Positions 16,960 through 25,678 are shown, numbered from the stretch's first letter. The stretch is 64,000 nucleotides of DNA from Spiribacter roseus (GCF_002813635.1 NZ_CP016382.1:558001-622000); one strand, 5' to 3'. The notes: generated by a model not told the origin, from the letters alone. Numbers and translations: made by a program.

Positions 16960-17901
16960 ATGAGTGAAATCGTCATCTTCAAGGATGAAGCCAATACGGT
17001 TGAAGTGCGTCTGGAAGGTGAAACCTTATGGTTGAGCCTGCAACAGTTGGCCGATCTGTTCGGGAGGGATAAATCGGTCATCTCCCGGCACCTTCGGAAC
17101 GTCTGTTCCTCTGGAGAACTTGAGCGGGAAGCAGTTGTTGCAAAAAGTGCAACAACTGCTGCTGATGGCAAGACCTACCAGGTGGACCACTACAACCTAG
17201 ACGCTATTATCTCAGTCGGATACCGCGTCAATTCAACTCGAGCCACCCGCTTCCGGCAGTGGGCCACCCGCGTCCTTCGCGAGCATCTCACTCAGGGCTA
17301 CAGCCTCAATGAGCATCGGTTGGCGCAACGCGGCCTGACCGAACTGGAGCAGGCCGTCCATCTGCTGGGCGAAACGCGGGTGCGCCAGGAGTTGGTGGGC
17401 GACATCGGGCGCGATGTGATCGGTCTGGTGCTCGGGTATGCCCGTACCTGGCGCTTGCTGCTCGATTACGACGAAGACCAGCTCGGTGAACTGGCCGGAG
17501 GTCAGCCGCCACGCGGCGTGCTGAATCTGGACGAAGCACGTGGGGCGCTCGATGCGCTGGCGGACGAGTTGAAAAGCCGTGGCGAGGCCAACGAACTATT
17601 TGCTCGTGACCGGGGTGAGGGACTGGCCGCGATCCTCGGTGGCATCGAGCAGACCATGTTCGGCGAGCCGCTGTACAAGACGCGCGAAGAACGCGCCGCC
17701 CATCTATTGTATTTCGTGATCAAAAATCACCCCTTCTCCGATGGCAACAAGCGCTCGGGCGCCTTCCTGTCTCTTATGTACCTGCGCCAGGAAGGCATGC
17801 CGCTGACGTTTGATGAAAACGGCCTGACGGCACTGACCCTGCTTGCTGCGGCTGGTCATGCACCTGCTTGCCCCGGCGCAACCGAGCCACACGCCGAATG
17901 A
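16960..17901 (+). CDS. RhuM/Fic family protein, C-terminus frameshifted
   Basis: The N-terminal RhuM-like domain (about residues 1-130; ETLWLSLQQLADLFGRDKSVISRHL is a DNA-binding-like segment, followed by SVGYRVNSTRATRFRQWAT) is joined to a Fic/Doc domain with HPFSDGNKRSG (about residues 257-267). Fic enzymes transfer AMP or phosphate onto proteins, and related genes occur in virulence and toxin loci. The normal ending LVMHLLAP is encoded at 17846-17905 in another frame. A short loss around 17840-17848 has shifted the reading frame, so this protein ends in an unrelated AGHAPACPG tail. The catalytic loop is intact, so activity may or may not remain. Confidence 0.75.
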   Translation: MSEIVIFKDEANTVEVRLEGETLWLSLQQLADLFGRDKSVISRHLRNVCSSGELEREAVVAKSATTAADGKTYQVDHYNLDAIISVGYRVNSTRATRFRQWATRVLREHLTQGYSLNEHRLAQRGLTELEQAVHLLGETRVRQELVGDIGRDVIGLVLGYARTWRLLLDYDEDQLGELAGGQPPRGVLNLDEARGALDALADELKSRGEANELFARDRGEGLAAILGGIEQTMFGEPLYKTREERAAHLLYFVIKNHPFSDGNKRSGAFLSLMYLRQEGMPLTFDENGLTALTLLAAAGHAPACPGATEPHAE

Positions 17902-17922
17902 CTGACTCGCCACGCAAAGTCT

Positions 17923-18759
17923 CTAGCGCGATGCCACGGTCTCCAGGTCGCCACGATAGCCGGCGAGCCGCTCCCGGGCCTGGGCGCGCTGCGCCGGGGT
18001 GAGGGTGGTCAGAAGCCGGTGGGTGCAGCGTCGCCAGAGCGCGCGGCTGGTCTGCCGGTAGTCCTGCAGCACGGGTGGTCGGGCGGCGTCTTCCAGCAGC
18101 CAGCCCTGGAGGAACGCCTCCACCTCGGCCTGCGGTGCGTCGTTGCCTAGCAGATTGATCAGATCCGCTTCGGTCTGCCGGCGCCAGGTCTGCCATTCCT
18201 CGCTGACATCTGGCATCGCCGCGACGCACTGGGTTAATTCGGTGCGTTGCCGCGTATTCAGCCGACCGACCCAGTTCTCGGTGCGCTCGATGGCGCGCTG
18301 CTCCTGATCAACCAGCAGACGCTCGATATAGGCATCCCGGCCCTCGGCCAGCGTCGTCCGTAAGGCCTCGATCTGATCGCCGTCCAGTTCTCTCAGCAGC
18401 TCTGCGGCGAGCGGTATCACGTCAGTGACGTTGGTCCGGACGAGCTGCTCGCCGTCGATGAAAAGTGCGTCCACATCGGCCTTTTGCGGTTCTGGCGTGG
18501 CGAGCACGGTATCCACCCGGTCCAGATAAGCATTGATATCGGGTAGGCGGTTCTGCCGGTGATATTGCTGATAGACGGCAAGCCCATCGCGCAGCCGGCT
18601 ACGCTGCTCGCCGGTGAGGTCGAGATAGTCACTCACCTGCCACGCACCGACCCAGTCCGCGTTTTCGTAGGCCAGCTCGACACGGCTGCAGGCCACCACG
18701 GTCAGGCTGACAATGATGACCGCGAGATAGCGGCGAATGGCGCGGTTAGGGCGACTCAT
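17923..18759 (-). CDS. DUF6279 family lipoprotein
   Basis: A 278-residue lipoprotein with lipobox VVAC after an RRYLAVIIVSLTV signal. The mature part begins SRVELAYENADW and contains W-x-x-x-D-Y-L-DLT-x-x-Q, typical of the DUF6279 family of helical envelope lipoproteins of unknown function. The ATG at 18759 overlaps the end of the upstream YceI-type pseudogene by 14 bases, so it was probably coupled to it. Leftward, it may be the last gene of the TRAP operon, though its function need not be linked. Confidence 0.75.
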   Translation of the reverse strand: MSRPNRAIRRYLAVIIVSLTVVACSRVELAYENADWVGAWQVSDYLDLTGEQRSRLRDGLAVYQQYHRQNRLPDINAYLDRVDTVLATPEPQKADVDALFIDGEQLVRTNVTDVIPLAAELLRELDGDQIEALRTTLAEGRDAYIERLLVDQEQRAIERTENWVGRLNTRQRTELTQCVAAMPDVSEEWQTWRRQTEADLINLLGNDAPQAEVEAFLQGWLLEDAARPPVLQDYRQTSRALWRRCTHRLLTTLTPAQRAQARERLAGYRGDLETVASR

Positions 18760-19338
18760 CGGTGAATGCTTTGACCTGGAAGCGGATGCGCAGTTCATCC
18801 GCGACGCGCAACCCGCCGCCCAGCGCAGAGTAGGGGACAAGGCCCAGCTCGCTGAAGCGCGTGCTCAGTGCGCCGGTGGCGGTGAGCTCGCTGTCATCCC
18901 GGTCCAGCGAAATGGGTACGGTGTGAACCGACGTCTCGCCGGCGATGGTCACGCGAAAGCGCACATCCGGCTGCCACTCGGGGCCGGTGATCTCGAGACT
19001 CGAGAGTCGGATGAGCGGATGCGAGGCGGCATCGAGCTGGGACTCGCCGAGCATGTTCTGCCGGGTGGCGCGGATGGCACTCTCCGGAACATCCGGCTCG
19101 AGCCCCTCGACGGCCCGCCAATGACGTGGGGATGGCCGAGCGCGGCGAGCGGCCCCTCGGCGCCCAGAATGATCCGCAGGTGCGAGGCGGCGGGATCAAC
19201 GATATAGCGCCGGCCATCCGGGAGTGACGGCAGGCCCTCCTCGCTCGCCGCCGGGCTCGCTGAAACGGCGGGTGGCGTCGGCGACGGGGCGGTGCTGCAG
19301 CCGGCCAGCAGCAGTACAAGAGCCGTCAGCCTCAACAT
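18746..19338 (-). pseudogene. YceI-like lipoprotein gene, disrupted
   Basis: The 5' part (19338 to about 19125) encodes a lipoprotein signal (LLLAGC) and the start of a YceI-type domain (RYIVDPAASHLRI ... ALGHPHVI). The 3' part (about 19125 to 18746) is in a different frame and continues the same domain: GLEPDVPESAIRATRQNMLGE, LDAASHPLIRL, and a final strand pair. The usual 25-40 residues between the GH-x-H motif and the DVP-x-S-x-I segment are largely missing, so a deletion with loss of frame is likely. YceI proteins are lipid-binding beta-barrel lipocalin-like proteins. It lies between dctM and the DUF6279 gene. Confidence 0.7.
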
Positions 19339-19346
19339 ACGATGAA

Positions 19347-20600
19347 TCAACCGCCCAGCAGCATGGGCAGATAGACCACGCCCAGTAAAACCGTGATGAG
19401 GCATGCCAGATAGGGTAGAACGGCGCGGGCAATGCGCTCGAGCGGCTGCTCCGTGACCGAGGACGCCACATACAGATTGATCGCCACCGGTGGGGTGATC
19501 ATGCCAATGGCAAGGCCCACCACGATGATCAACCCGAAGTGGATCGGGTCAATGCCAAGCTGTGTCACCAGCGGCAGGAGCACGGGGGTGAGGATGATCA
19601 GCGCGCTGGCCGTCTCGATGAACACGCCTGTGAGCAGAATGACCGCCACCACGAGCAGCATGATCACGTACGGGTTGGTGGACAGCGACAGGGTCGCCTC
19701 GGCAAGGGTCCCGGGGATGCTCCAGTTCGCCAGTGTCCAGCTGAGGACCGCCGATGTCGCGATCACGAACATGATTACTGCCGTGGTGATCACGGAGCGC
19801 AGCATGATCCGGTAGATGTCGCGCAGGCCGAGGTCCCGGTAGACGAAAAGCGATACCAGCAAGGCGTAATTGACCGCCACCACCGCCGCCTCGCTGGGCG
19901 TGAATACGCCTGAGAAGATGCCGCCGAGGATGATCACTGGCGTCATCAGCCCCCAGAACGCATCCCTTAGCGTGCGCAGTACATTGCCGATACTGAACGT
20001 CGAGCCGCGCGGGTAGTTACGCCGATAGGCCTCGGTGATGGCGACGGCCATCAGCCCGACGCCCATCACGACGCCCGGGAGGAGACCGTTCACGAACAGC
20101 TCCGTGACGGACTCCTGGGCGATCACTGCATAGATGATCAGCGGCACCGAGGGCGGGATGACAACCCCGATGGTACCGCTGGCGGCGATCAGGCTGGCCG
20201 CCGACGCCGGTTCGTAGCCCTTGCGGCGCAGTTCCGGTACCAGGGCGGATCCGATGGCCGCGGTGGTCGCGGCACCGGAGCCGGAGATGGCCGCGAAGAA
20301 CATGCCGGCGAGCACCGAGACAATGGAAAGCCCGCCCTTGAGAAAGCCGAACAGGGCGTCGGCGAATGCCACGAGCTTCTCGCTGACGCGCCCGCCGGCC
20401 ATGATGTCGCCCGCGAGAATGAACAGCGGAACGGCGATCAGTGCGAATGAGTCGATGCCGGCGAAAAGCCGCTGGGGCAGGACCATCAGGGACAGCCCGT
20501 CGGCCCACAGCGCGGCGGTGGTGCTTGCGCCGATGGCGATCGCCACCGGCACGCCGAGGATGAGCAGGGCGAAGAAAACCCCGAACAGCAGCAGCGTCAC
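19347..20600 (-). CDS. dctM: TRAP transporter large permease (DctM)
   Basis: A 417-residue, roughly 12-helix DctM subunit of a tripartite ATP-independent periplasmic transporter, which uses the sodium or proton gradient to import organic acids. Typical segments include LFAGIDSFALIAVPLFILAGDIM near residue 45, and SGSGAATTAAIGSALVPELRRKGY near 110. The start is a GTG sharing 4 bases (GTGA) with the dctQ stop, showing translational coupling. Together with dctQ and dctP it forms a complete system. Substrate not evident. Confidence 0.93.
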   Translation of the reverse strand: MTLLLFGVFFALLILGVPVAIAIGASTTAALWADGLSLMVLPQRLFAGIDSFALIAVPLFILAGDIMAGGRVSEKLVAFADALFGFLKGGLSIVSVLAGMFFAAISGSGAATTAAIGSALVPELRRKGYEPASAASLIAASGTIGVVIPPSVPLIIYAVIAQESVTELFVNGLLPGVVMGVGLMAVAITEAYRRNYPRGSTFSIGNVLRTLRDAFWGLMTPVIILGGIFSGVFTPSEAAVVAVNYALLVSLFVYRDLGLRDIYRIMLRSVITTAVIMFVIATSAVLSWTLANWSIPGTLAEATLSLSTNPYVIMLLVVAVILLTGVFIETASALIILTPVLLPLVTQLGIDPIHFGLIIVVGLAIGMITPPVAINLYVASSVTEQPLERIARAVLPYLACLITVLLGVVYLPMLLGG

Positions 20601-21100
20601 GGCCGGCGCCCGCCGGTCGCATCGCCGGGCTGACCGAGGATGGCTTCAAGCAGGTCGGTCAGCGCCATGTAGGCCATGATGGCAGCGCTGAGCGGCATGA
20701 CGGCGTAGACCACCGACATGGGAATGCGCAGAGCCGCCGATTGCTGGAATGACTGCAACGCCATGTACTCCAGCCCGACCTGGAGCAGTACCGCCATGAA
20801 AGCAATCGTGACCAGAGCGATCAGACCCTGGCAGAGTCGCCGCCCGCGCGGGGGCAGGGCATCGGCAAGAACCGATACGGCGATATGCCGGCCACGGTGG
20901 TAGGCCAGACAGGCGCCGAGGAAGGTCAGCCAGATGAGCAGGTAGCGGGCGGTCTCCTCGCTCCAGCTTGTCGCCGTGAAGAGGACCCGCGAGACGATCT
21001 GTAGGGACATGACGGCGATAAGCGCCACGATGCCGGCGACGGCAACGCGTTGCAGCACGGCATCAATGGCGCCTTCGATCGCCCGCAGTGACCGGAGCAA
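20597..21100 (-). CDS. dctQ: TRAP transporter small permease (DctQ)
   Basis: A 167-residue, four-helix DctQ subunit. The conserved W-S-E-E-x-x-R-Y-L-L-x-W-L-T-F-L-G segment is at about residues 40-56, followed by YHRGRHIAVSVL. It pairs with DctM to form the membrane part of the transporter. The start is a TTG at 21100, three bases after the dctP stop codon. Confidence 0.92.
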   Translation of the reverse strand: MLRSLRAIEGAIDAVLQRVAVAGIVALIAVMSLQIVSRVLFTATSWSEETARYLLIWLTFLGACLAYHRGRHIAVSVLADALPPRGRRLCQGLIALVTIAFMAVLLQVGLEYMALQSFQQSAALRIPMSVVYAVMPLSAAIMAYMALTDLLEAILGQPGDATGGRRP

Positions 21101-21103
21101 GGC

Positions 21104-22111
21104 CTAGTCCAGCTGCTCGCGGATACGGCTCAGATACTCACCGAAGCGGTCGCTGTATTCGTCGTAGACCGGATCGACCGCCCCGCGGAAGGCCTCGAGA
21201 TCAGGATCTTCGACGACTTCCATGCCAGAGGCCTTGAGTTCGGCGAGCTGTTCGGCCTCCATTTCCTCGTTGACCTGGCGCTCATACTCGGCCGCCTCCT
21301 GGGCCGCCGCCTCGATCACGCCCTGGACCGGCTCCGGGAGCTCGCTCCAGACCGGCATCCCCATGACGAAGATCGCCGGCGCGTAGGTATGACGGCTGAG
21401 CGTCATGTGCGTCTGCGTCTCGTTCAGCTCGAAGGAGTGGATGACGTTGACCGGGTTCTCCTGACCATCGATGGTGCCCTGCTGCATGGCGGTCAGCGCC
21501 TCCGTCCAGGCCATGGGCACGGCATTGGCCCCGAGCTCCCGGAACGTATCGACGTAGACCGGGTTTTCCATGACGCGCAGCTTCAGGCCATCCAGATCAG
21601 ACGGCTCGGTCACCGGGCCGCGACTGTTGGTCAGATTACGGAAACCGCGCTCCGCGTAGGCCAGGCCCTTGAGATTGACGCGCTCGAGCTCATCCAGAAG
21701 ATCCTGACCAACCGGACCGTCAAGGACCTGGTAGGCCGCCTCGCGGGAGGGGAACAGGAAAGGCAGCTCGAAAACCGCGATCTCTTCGACGAAGTTGGCA
21801 ACCGGGCCGTTCGTGATTACGCCCATATCGACCGTGCCGATCTGCATGCTCTCGAGTAGCGTTCGCTCGTCGCCGAGCTGAGCGTTGGGGAATATCTCCA
21901 CCGAGACAGCCCCATCGGTGCGTTCTTCGACGAGCGCTTTGAATTTCTCCGCGGCGATATGGAAGCCGTCCTGCTCGTTGACGACATGTGCAAGGCGCAG
22001 CTCAATCGGCTCGATTTCGCTGAAATCGGCCTCGCTCTGGGCACCCGCGACGAGTGGAACCAATCCGAGCCCGAGCACCATCGCCCGCAGCATGCTACGA
22101 AAATTCGCCAT
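21104..22111 (-). CDS. dctP: TRAP substrate-binding protein (DctP)
   Basis: Periplasmic solute receptor of the TRAP system, 335 residues with a signal peptide ending in VAGAQS. The DctP fold signatures are present: LRLAHVVNEQDGFHIAAEKF, FPNAQLGDERTLLESMQIGTVDMGV, and the carboxylate-binding arginine region GLKLRVMENPVYVDTFRELGANAVPM. It keeps the QGTIDGQENP motif. Such receptors usually bind C4-dicarboxylates, sugar acids or keto acids, and nothing in the neighbourhood says which. The ATG at 22111 has GGAGGAGAG upstream. Confidence 0.93.
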   Translation of the reverse strand: MANFRSMLRAMVLGLGLVPLVAGAQSEADFSEIEPIELRLAHVVNEQDGFHIAAEKFKALVEERTDGAVSVEIFPNAQLGDERTLLESMQIGTVDMGVITNGPVANFVEEIAVFELPFLFPSREAAYQVLDGPVGQDLLDELERVNLKGLAYAERGFRNLTNSRGPVTEPSDLDGLKLRVMENPVYVDTFRELGANAVPMAWTEALTAMQQGTIDGQENPVNVIHSFELNETQTHMTLSRHTYAPAIFVMGMPVWSELPEPVQGVIEAAAQEAAEYERQVNEEMEAEQLAELKASGMEVVEDPDLEAFRGAVDPVYDEYSDRFGEYLSRIREQLD

Positions 22112-22166
22112 CAATCTCTCCTCCAGTTGACTGCGCGCCTGAGTTTTCCTGCTCAGGCGGGGTCAG

Positions 22167-23360
22167 TCAATTCCTGATCCTCCAGGTCACCCAAAGGCCG
22201 AGCAGGCAGAAAAGCGCGAACACCCACCCCGAGACGGCGGCAGCCATGATGCCCGAGAGCAGCGTGCCGACGGTGCAGCCAAGCGCGGTCATGGCCCCCC
22301 AGCCCATGAGGACGCCGCCGGCAAGACTGCCTGCAGCCTTACCGACCGTCACCCGCTGCGGGCGAAAGTCGCCGGCCGCGAGCGCCGACGCCAGAGAGGC
22401 AAGGATCAAACCGATGATGAAGGCACCATTCTCTGACAGGAGGACGTTCTTGACCGCGGTCGCGCAGCCGGAGAAGCCATCGAGTCCCTGCAATCGATCG
22501 GGTAGCACTCCGAGGCCGTTACCGGCCGTGCGCGCCAGACTGCCAAGCTCGGCGGTGACGCCCAATGGCGCGACTCGCAGGTAGGCCATCACGGCAAGCG
22601 CGCCGATCAACAGACCGCCCACATATGTGGGCCAGCGCTGCCCTATCAGTCGCCCGCGAAAGCTGGCTGGCGCTGCCCCTTTGGCAGGACCCGCCGGTCG
22701 ATGCCAGCGCATGAGCGCGAGGGCCAGCAGGCCGAGCCCGCCGAGCTGTATCAGAATCGATCCGCCATAGCCCGCGAGGTCGGGCAGCCAGATGACCGGT
22801 GCCTGATCGATACCCGCCAGATAAAGCGTGTTCCACGTGGCAAAGCCAAGCCCGAATCCGATCAGCACACCGCCGAGCGCAGCCACCGACCCGATGGCGC
22901 CTTCGCCCAGCCGATACAGGTGGGCACTGATGCAGGAACCCGACAGGGTCATACCGCTGCCGAAGGTGAACGCTGCCAGGGCGAGTACCCAGCTTACGGG
23001 CCCGATATGCGCATCGGGCGGGAGGCGTCCACCCGCGGGGTCGGGGACAAACAGGCCAAAGATCAGGTGATAGCCGAGTGTGCCCACCGCCAAGGCGGCA
23101 AGAATACCCAGCAGTCCGCGGGCGTCGCGATGGTCCAGAAAGTCCCGGGTCACGCAGAAAAAGCAGAATCGGGCGCGTTGGAGGAGTACACCGAATGTCG
23201 CGCCGAGCAGCAGACTGAGCGCCAGCGGATCGCCATTGCTCACGCTGAGCTGCCAGGACCCGGCGATGAGCCCGGCGGCTATGAGCGTAGGCAGCACCGT
23301 AGAGAACAGGAGGCGCCGGCGTAAGGCCGGCGCTGTATCCGTGGCAGTGATGTTCTCCAT
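22167..23360 (-). CDS. YeeE/YedE sulfur-compound transporter
   Basis: A 397-residue polytopic membrane protein of the YeeE/YedE family (TsuA-like), which moves thiosulfate or other reduced sulfur species. It shows the family repeats around conserved cysteines: RARFCFFCVTRDF (about residue 63), FGSGMTLSGSCISAHLYRLGEG, GLDGFSGCATA, and ALGCTVGTLLSGIMA. It is 14 bases downstream of the secreted rhodanese gene, so the two form an operon: the rhodanese can act on thiosulfate in the periplasm and the permease can carry sulfur inward. This functional link is inference. Confidence 0.87.
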   Translation of the reverse strand: MENITATDTAPALRRRLLFSTVLPTLIAAGLIAGSWQLSVSNGDPLALSLLLGATFGVLLQRARFCFFCVTRDFLDHRDARGLLGILAALAVGTLGYHLIFGLFVPDPAGGRLPPDAHIGPVSWVLALAAFTFGSGMTLSGSCISAHLYRLGEGAIGSVAALGGVLIGFGLGFATWNTLYLAGIDQAPVIWLPDLAGYGGSILIQLGGLGLLALALMRWHRPAGPAKGAAPASFRGRLIGQRWPTYVGGLLIGALAVMAYLRVAPLGVTAELGSLARTAGNGLGVLPDRLQGLDGFSGCATAVKNVLLSENGAFIIGLILASLASALAAGDFRPQRVTVGKAAGSLAGGVLMGWGAMTALGCTVGTLLSGIMAAAVSGWVFALFCLLGLWVTWRIRN

Positions 23361-23374
23361 CTTATGGCCCGGTG

Positions 23375-24310
23375 TTACTGACCACCCCAGACCGTGCCGG
23401 CCAGGTTGGTGACCGGGACGCCCACCGAGTTGCCATACTCGGTCCAGGAGCCATCGTAGTTTTTCACGTCGTAGCCGAGGATCTTCGAGAGCGCGAACCA
23501 GGTGTGGCTCGAACGCTCACCGATGCGGCAGTAGGTGATGACCGGCTTGCTGCCATCAACGCCGGCTTGGGCATAGATCGCGCGCAGTTCGTCGGCTGAC
23601 TTGAAGGTGCCATCCTCGTTGACGGCGTTGCCCCAGCCCACATTGACCGCCCCCGGGATATGCCCGGCGCGCACCGAGAGCTCATCGACGCCGTCCGGGG
23701 CGATGATGCGGCCCTCGTATTCGGCAGCCGAGCGGATATCCACCAGTTGGGTGTTGGCGGCCTCGTTACTCGCGACCTCGACCACTTCCGGCAGGAATGC
23801 ACGGATGGACTCATCGGCCTCGCTCACCTCGATGTCACCCTGTGGGTGGCTTGCCGGGCGCAGGCTCAAGGGGCGGCCCTCGGCCTCCCACTTGTCCCGA
23901 CCGCCATCCAGCAGGCGGACACTGTCGACCCCGTAGATATCAAAGATCCACGCGCCCCAGGCGGCAAACCAGTTGTTGGTGTCGCCGTAGAGAACGATTT
24001 CGTCGTCACCGGAGACGCCGGCATCGCGCAGCAGGGTCTGGAATGATGCCCGGTCAACGATGTCGCGGCGGACCGTGTCGACCAGGTCCGTGTGCCAGCG
24101 GAAATTGACCGCACCCGGAATATGGCCGCGCTCGAACTTGCCCGGATTGACGCTGACCTCGATGACGGTGAGGTCGTCACGATCCAGGTTGTCGGCCAGC
24201 CAGTCGGTGGTCACGAGCGCGTCGGTATTGGGGTTGGCGGCCGCCAGCCCGGTGAAAAGGGCGAAGGCGATGCCCCCGGCGATATGGCGGATGGTTGGGG
24301 TGGAAATCAT
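23375..24310 (-). CDS. Secreted two-domain rhodanese (sulfurtransferase)
   Basis: A 311-residue exported thiosulfate/3-mercaptopyruvate-type sulfurtransferase. The signal peptide ends near GLAAANP. The first rhodanese domain (about residues 30-150) has Asp in place of the catalytic Cys (LYGDTNNW). The second (about 180-300) holds the active Cys in ITYCRIGERSSHTW. Both CDEF-like patterns (GHIPGAVNF and GHIPGAVNVGWGN) are present. It transfers sulfane sulfur to a thiol acceptor. It is first in an operon with the YeeE/YedE permease and is preceded by a palindrome-covered promoter (24381-24412). Confidence 0.9.
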   Translation of the reverse strand: MISTPTIRHIAGGIAFALFTGLAAANPNTDALVTTDWLADNLDRDDLTVIEVSVNPGKFERGHIPGAVNFRWHTDLVDTVRRDIVDRASFQTLLRDAGVSGDDEIVLYGDTNNWFAAWGAWIFDIYGVDSVRLLDGGRDKWEAEGRPLSLRPASHPQGDIEVSEADESIRAFLPEVVEVASNEAANTQLVDIRSAAEYEGRIIAPDGVDELSVRAGHIPGAVNVGWGNAVNEDGTFKSADELRAIYAQAGVDGSKPVITYCRIGERSSHTWFALSKILGYDVKNYDGSWTEYGNSVGVPVTNLAGTVWGGQ

Positions 24311-24380
24311 GTCAAGCCTCCGATGAATTGTCGCTGCGGATTATCGGAGTCTAGACAGCGCCTCTTAAAACTGGAAAGAA

Positions 24381-24412
24381 TTTATAGAGATACGTTAATG
24401 CTGATTAAGTAT
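24381..24412 (-). promoter_or_regulatory. Promoter and candidate operator of the sulfur operon
   Basis: On the minus strand a TATAAA hexamer (24386-24381) is preceded at 16 bases by TTAATC (24408-24403). Over the -35 and spacer lies an interrupted inverted repeat, ATACGTTAA (24390-24398) and TTAAGTAT (24405-24412), whose arms differ by one inserted base. This is where a repressor would sit, for example an ArsR-family persulfide sensor. No regulator gene is next to it. Confidence 0.45.
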
Positions 24413-24422
24413 ATAAGACGAC

Positions 24423-24689
24423 TCAGCGTAGCTGACTGTCTTTGCTGCCACGGCGGTTATAGGCCGATGGGTGGGTGCGGGCCTGATCGTGGGCTTGCTG
24501 GCACTCTACGCACAGGCGCACGCCGGGCAGCGCCTTGCGACGGCCCTCGGGGATGACGCTGTCGCAGTCCTCGCAGTGGGTCAGGCTCTCGCCGTGGGGC
24601 AGGGCGTCCTGGGCGCGCCGGACTGCGTCGTTGACGGCCCCCTCGATCTCGTCCTGTGCGGCGTCTTCGCTGCCAAATCCTTTCGCCAT
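24423..24689 (-). CDS. DksA/TraR-type zinc finger protein
   Basis: An 88-residue protein of the short DksA/TraR (YbiI-like) family. The zinc site is C-x2-C-x17-C-x2-C (HCEDCDSVIPEGRRKALPG, then LCVEC). These proteins bind the RNA polymerase secondary channel or act in unknown ways. A TATAAT hexamer ends six bases before the ATG and there is no ribosome binding site, so the mRNA may be leaderless. It is upstream of the rhodanese gene but separated from it by that gene's own promoter. Confidence 0.85.
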   Translation of the reverse strand: MAKGFGSEDAAQDEIEGAVNDAVRRAQDALPHGESLTHCEDCDSVIPEGRRKALPGVRLCVECQQAHDQARTHPSAYNRRGSKDSQLR

Positions 24690-24787
24690 GGGGCAATTAT
24701 ATCAAGCCCTCGCACGCGGTGGGTGGTGGGCGCCACGCTTTGGGAGACTGATAGACTCAGTCCCTCGTCAAAAGGAGAGGTCCAGTC

Positions 24788-25678
24788 GTGCAGCCCATCG
24801 TTCGATCGGTTTTTCATGCGCCCAGCCATACCTTTTCGTACGTGGTCTGGGACGCGGCAACCCGCCGGGCGGCGATCATCGACCCTGTGCTCGATTACGA
24901 TCCGCACTCGGGCCGCAGCGGCACGCAGACCGCCGAGCAGCTCATCGCAGTGGTCGAGGCCGAAGGGTTGCGCGTGGACTGGCTGCTCGAGACCCACGCC
25001 CATGCCGATCACATGAGTGCGCTCGCCTTTCTTAAAGCCCGCTTTGACGCCCCCACCGCCATCGGCGAGCGCATTACCGAGGTGCAGGCCCGCTTTGCCC
25101 GGCTCTTCAATCTGGGTGAGGATTTTGCAACCGACGGCCGACAGTTCGATCATTGCTTTGCCGACGAGGAGACTTTTGCGCTGGGCGATCTCCCTGCGCA
25201 GGTCTTCCATACGCCCGGGCACACCAGCGATCACATTACCTATGTGATCGGGGACGCCGTGTTTGTTGGCGATACGCTTTTCATGCCCGATGCCGGGACA
25301 GCGCGTTGCGACTTCCCGGCCGGCTCGGCGCGGGACCTGTATCGCTCGATCCACCGTCTGTTTGCCGCGCTCGATGATGACCAGCGCGTGTTTCTGCTCC
25401 ATGACTACGGCACCGACACCCGCGAGCCGGCTTGCCAGACCACTATTGGCGAGCAGCGCCAGGCGAATATCCATGTGGCGGAAGGCGTTAGCGAGGATGA
25501 CTATGTGGCGATGCGCGAGGCCCGGGACGCCACACTGCCCATGCCCGTGCTGATCCTGCCGGCGGTGCAGGTCAATATCCGCGCCGGGCATTTCCCGCCG
25601 GCGGAATCCAATGGGCTGCGCTATCTCAAGATCCCGCTGGATGAGTTCGGCGCCCACTGGCAACCGCGCGAACACTGA
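24788..25678 (+). CDS. MBL-fold persulfide dioxygenase-like enzyme
   Basis: A 296-residue metallo-beta-lactamase-fold protein of the ETHE1/Blh group. The metal motif is THAHADHMSA (about residues 70-79), with later ligands in HTPGHTSDH, GDTLFMPDAGTARCDFPAG and LLHDYG. The ARCDFPAG block fits glutathione persulfide dioxygenases, which oxidise sulfane sulfur to sulfite with a single iron. The GTG at 24788 follows AGGAGAGG. It is divergent from the rhodanese/YeeE operon, giving a compact sulfur-oxidation locus. A hydroxyacylglutathione hydrolase is unlikely because of the motif spacing. Confidence 0.85.
   Translation: MQPIVRSVFHAPSHTFSYVVWDAATRRAAIIDPVLDYDPHSGRSGTQTAEQLIAVVEAEGLRVDWLLETHAHADHMSALAFLKARFDAPTAIGERITEVQARFARLFNLGEDFATDGRQFDHCFADEETFALGDLPAQVFHTPGHTSDHITYVIGDAVFVGDTLFMPDAGTARCDFPAGSARDLYRSIHRLFAALDDDQRVFLLHDYGTDTREPACQTTIGEQRQANIHVAEGVSEDDYVAMREARDATLPMPVLILPAVQVNIRAGHFPPAESNGLRYLKIPLDEFGAHWQPREH

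Noticed and set aside
22137-22158. Hairpin GCCTGAG...CTCAGGC between the YeeE/YedE and dctP genes
   Set aside because: No U-tract on either side and only 7 bp; not called as a terminator.
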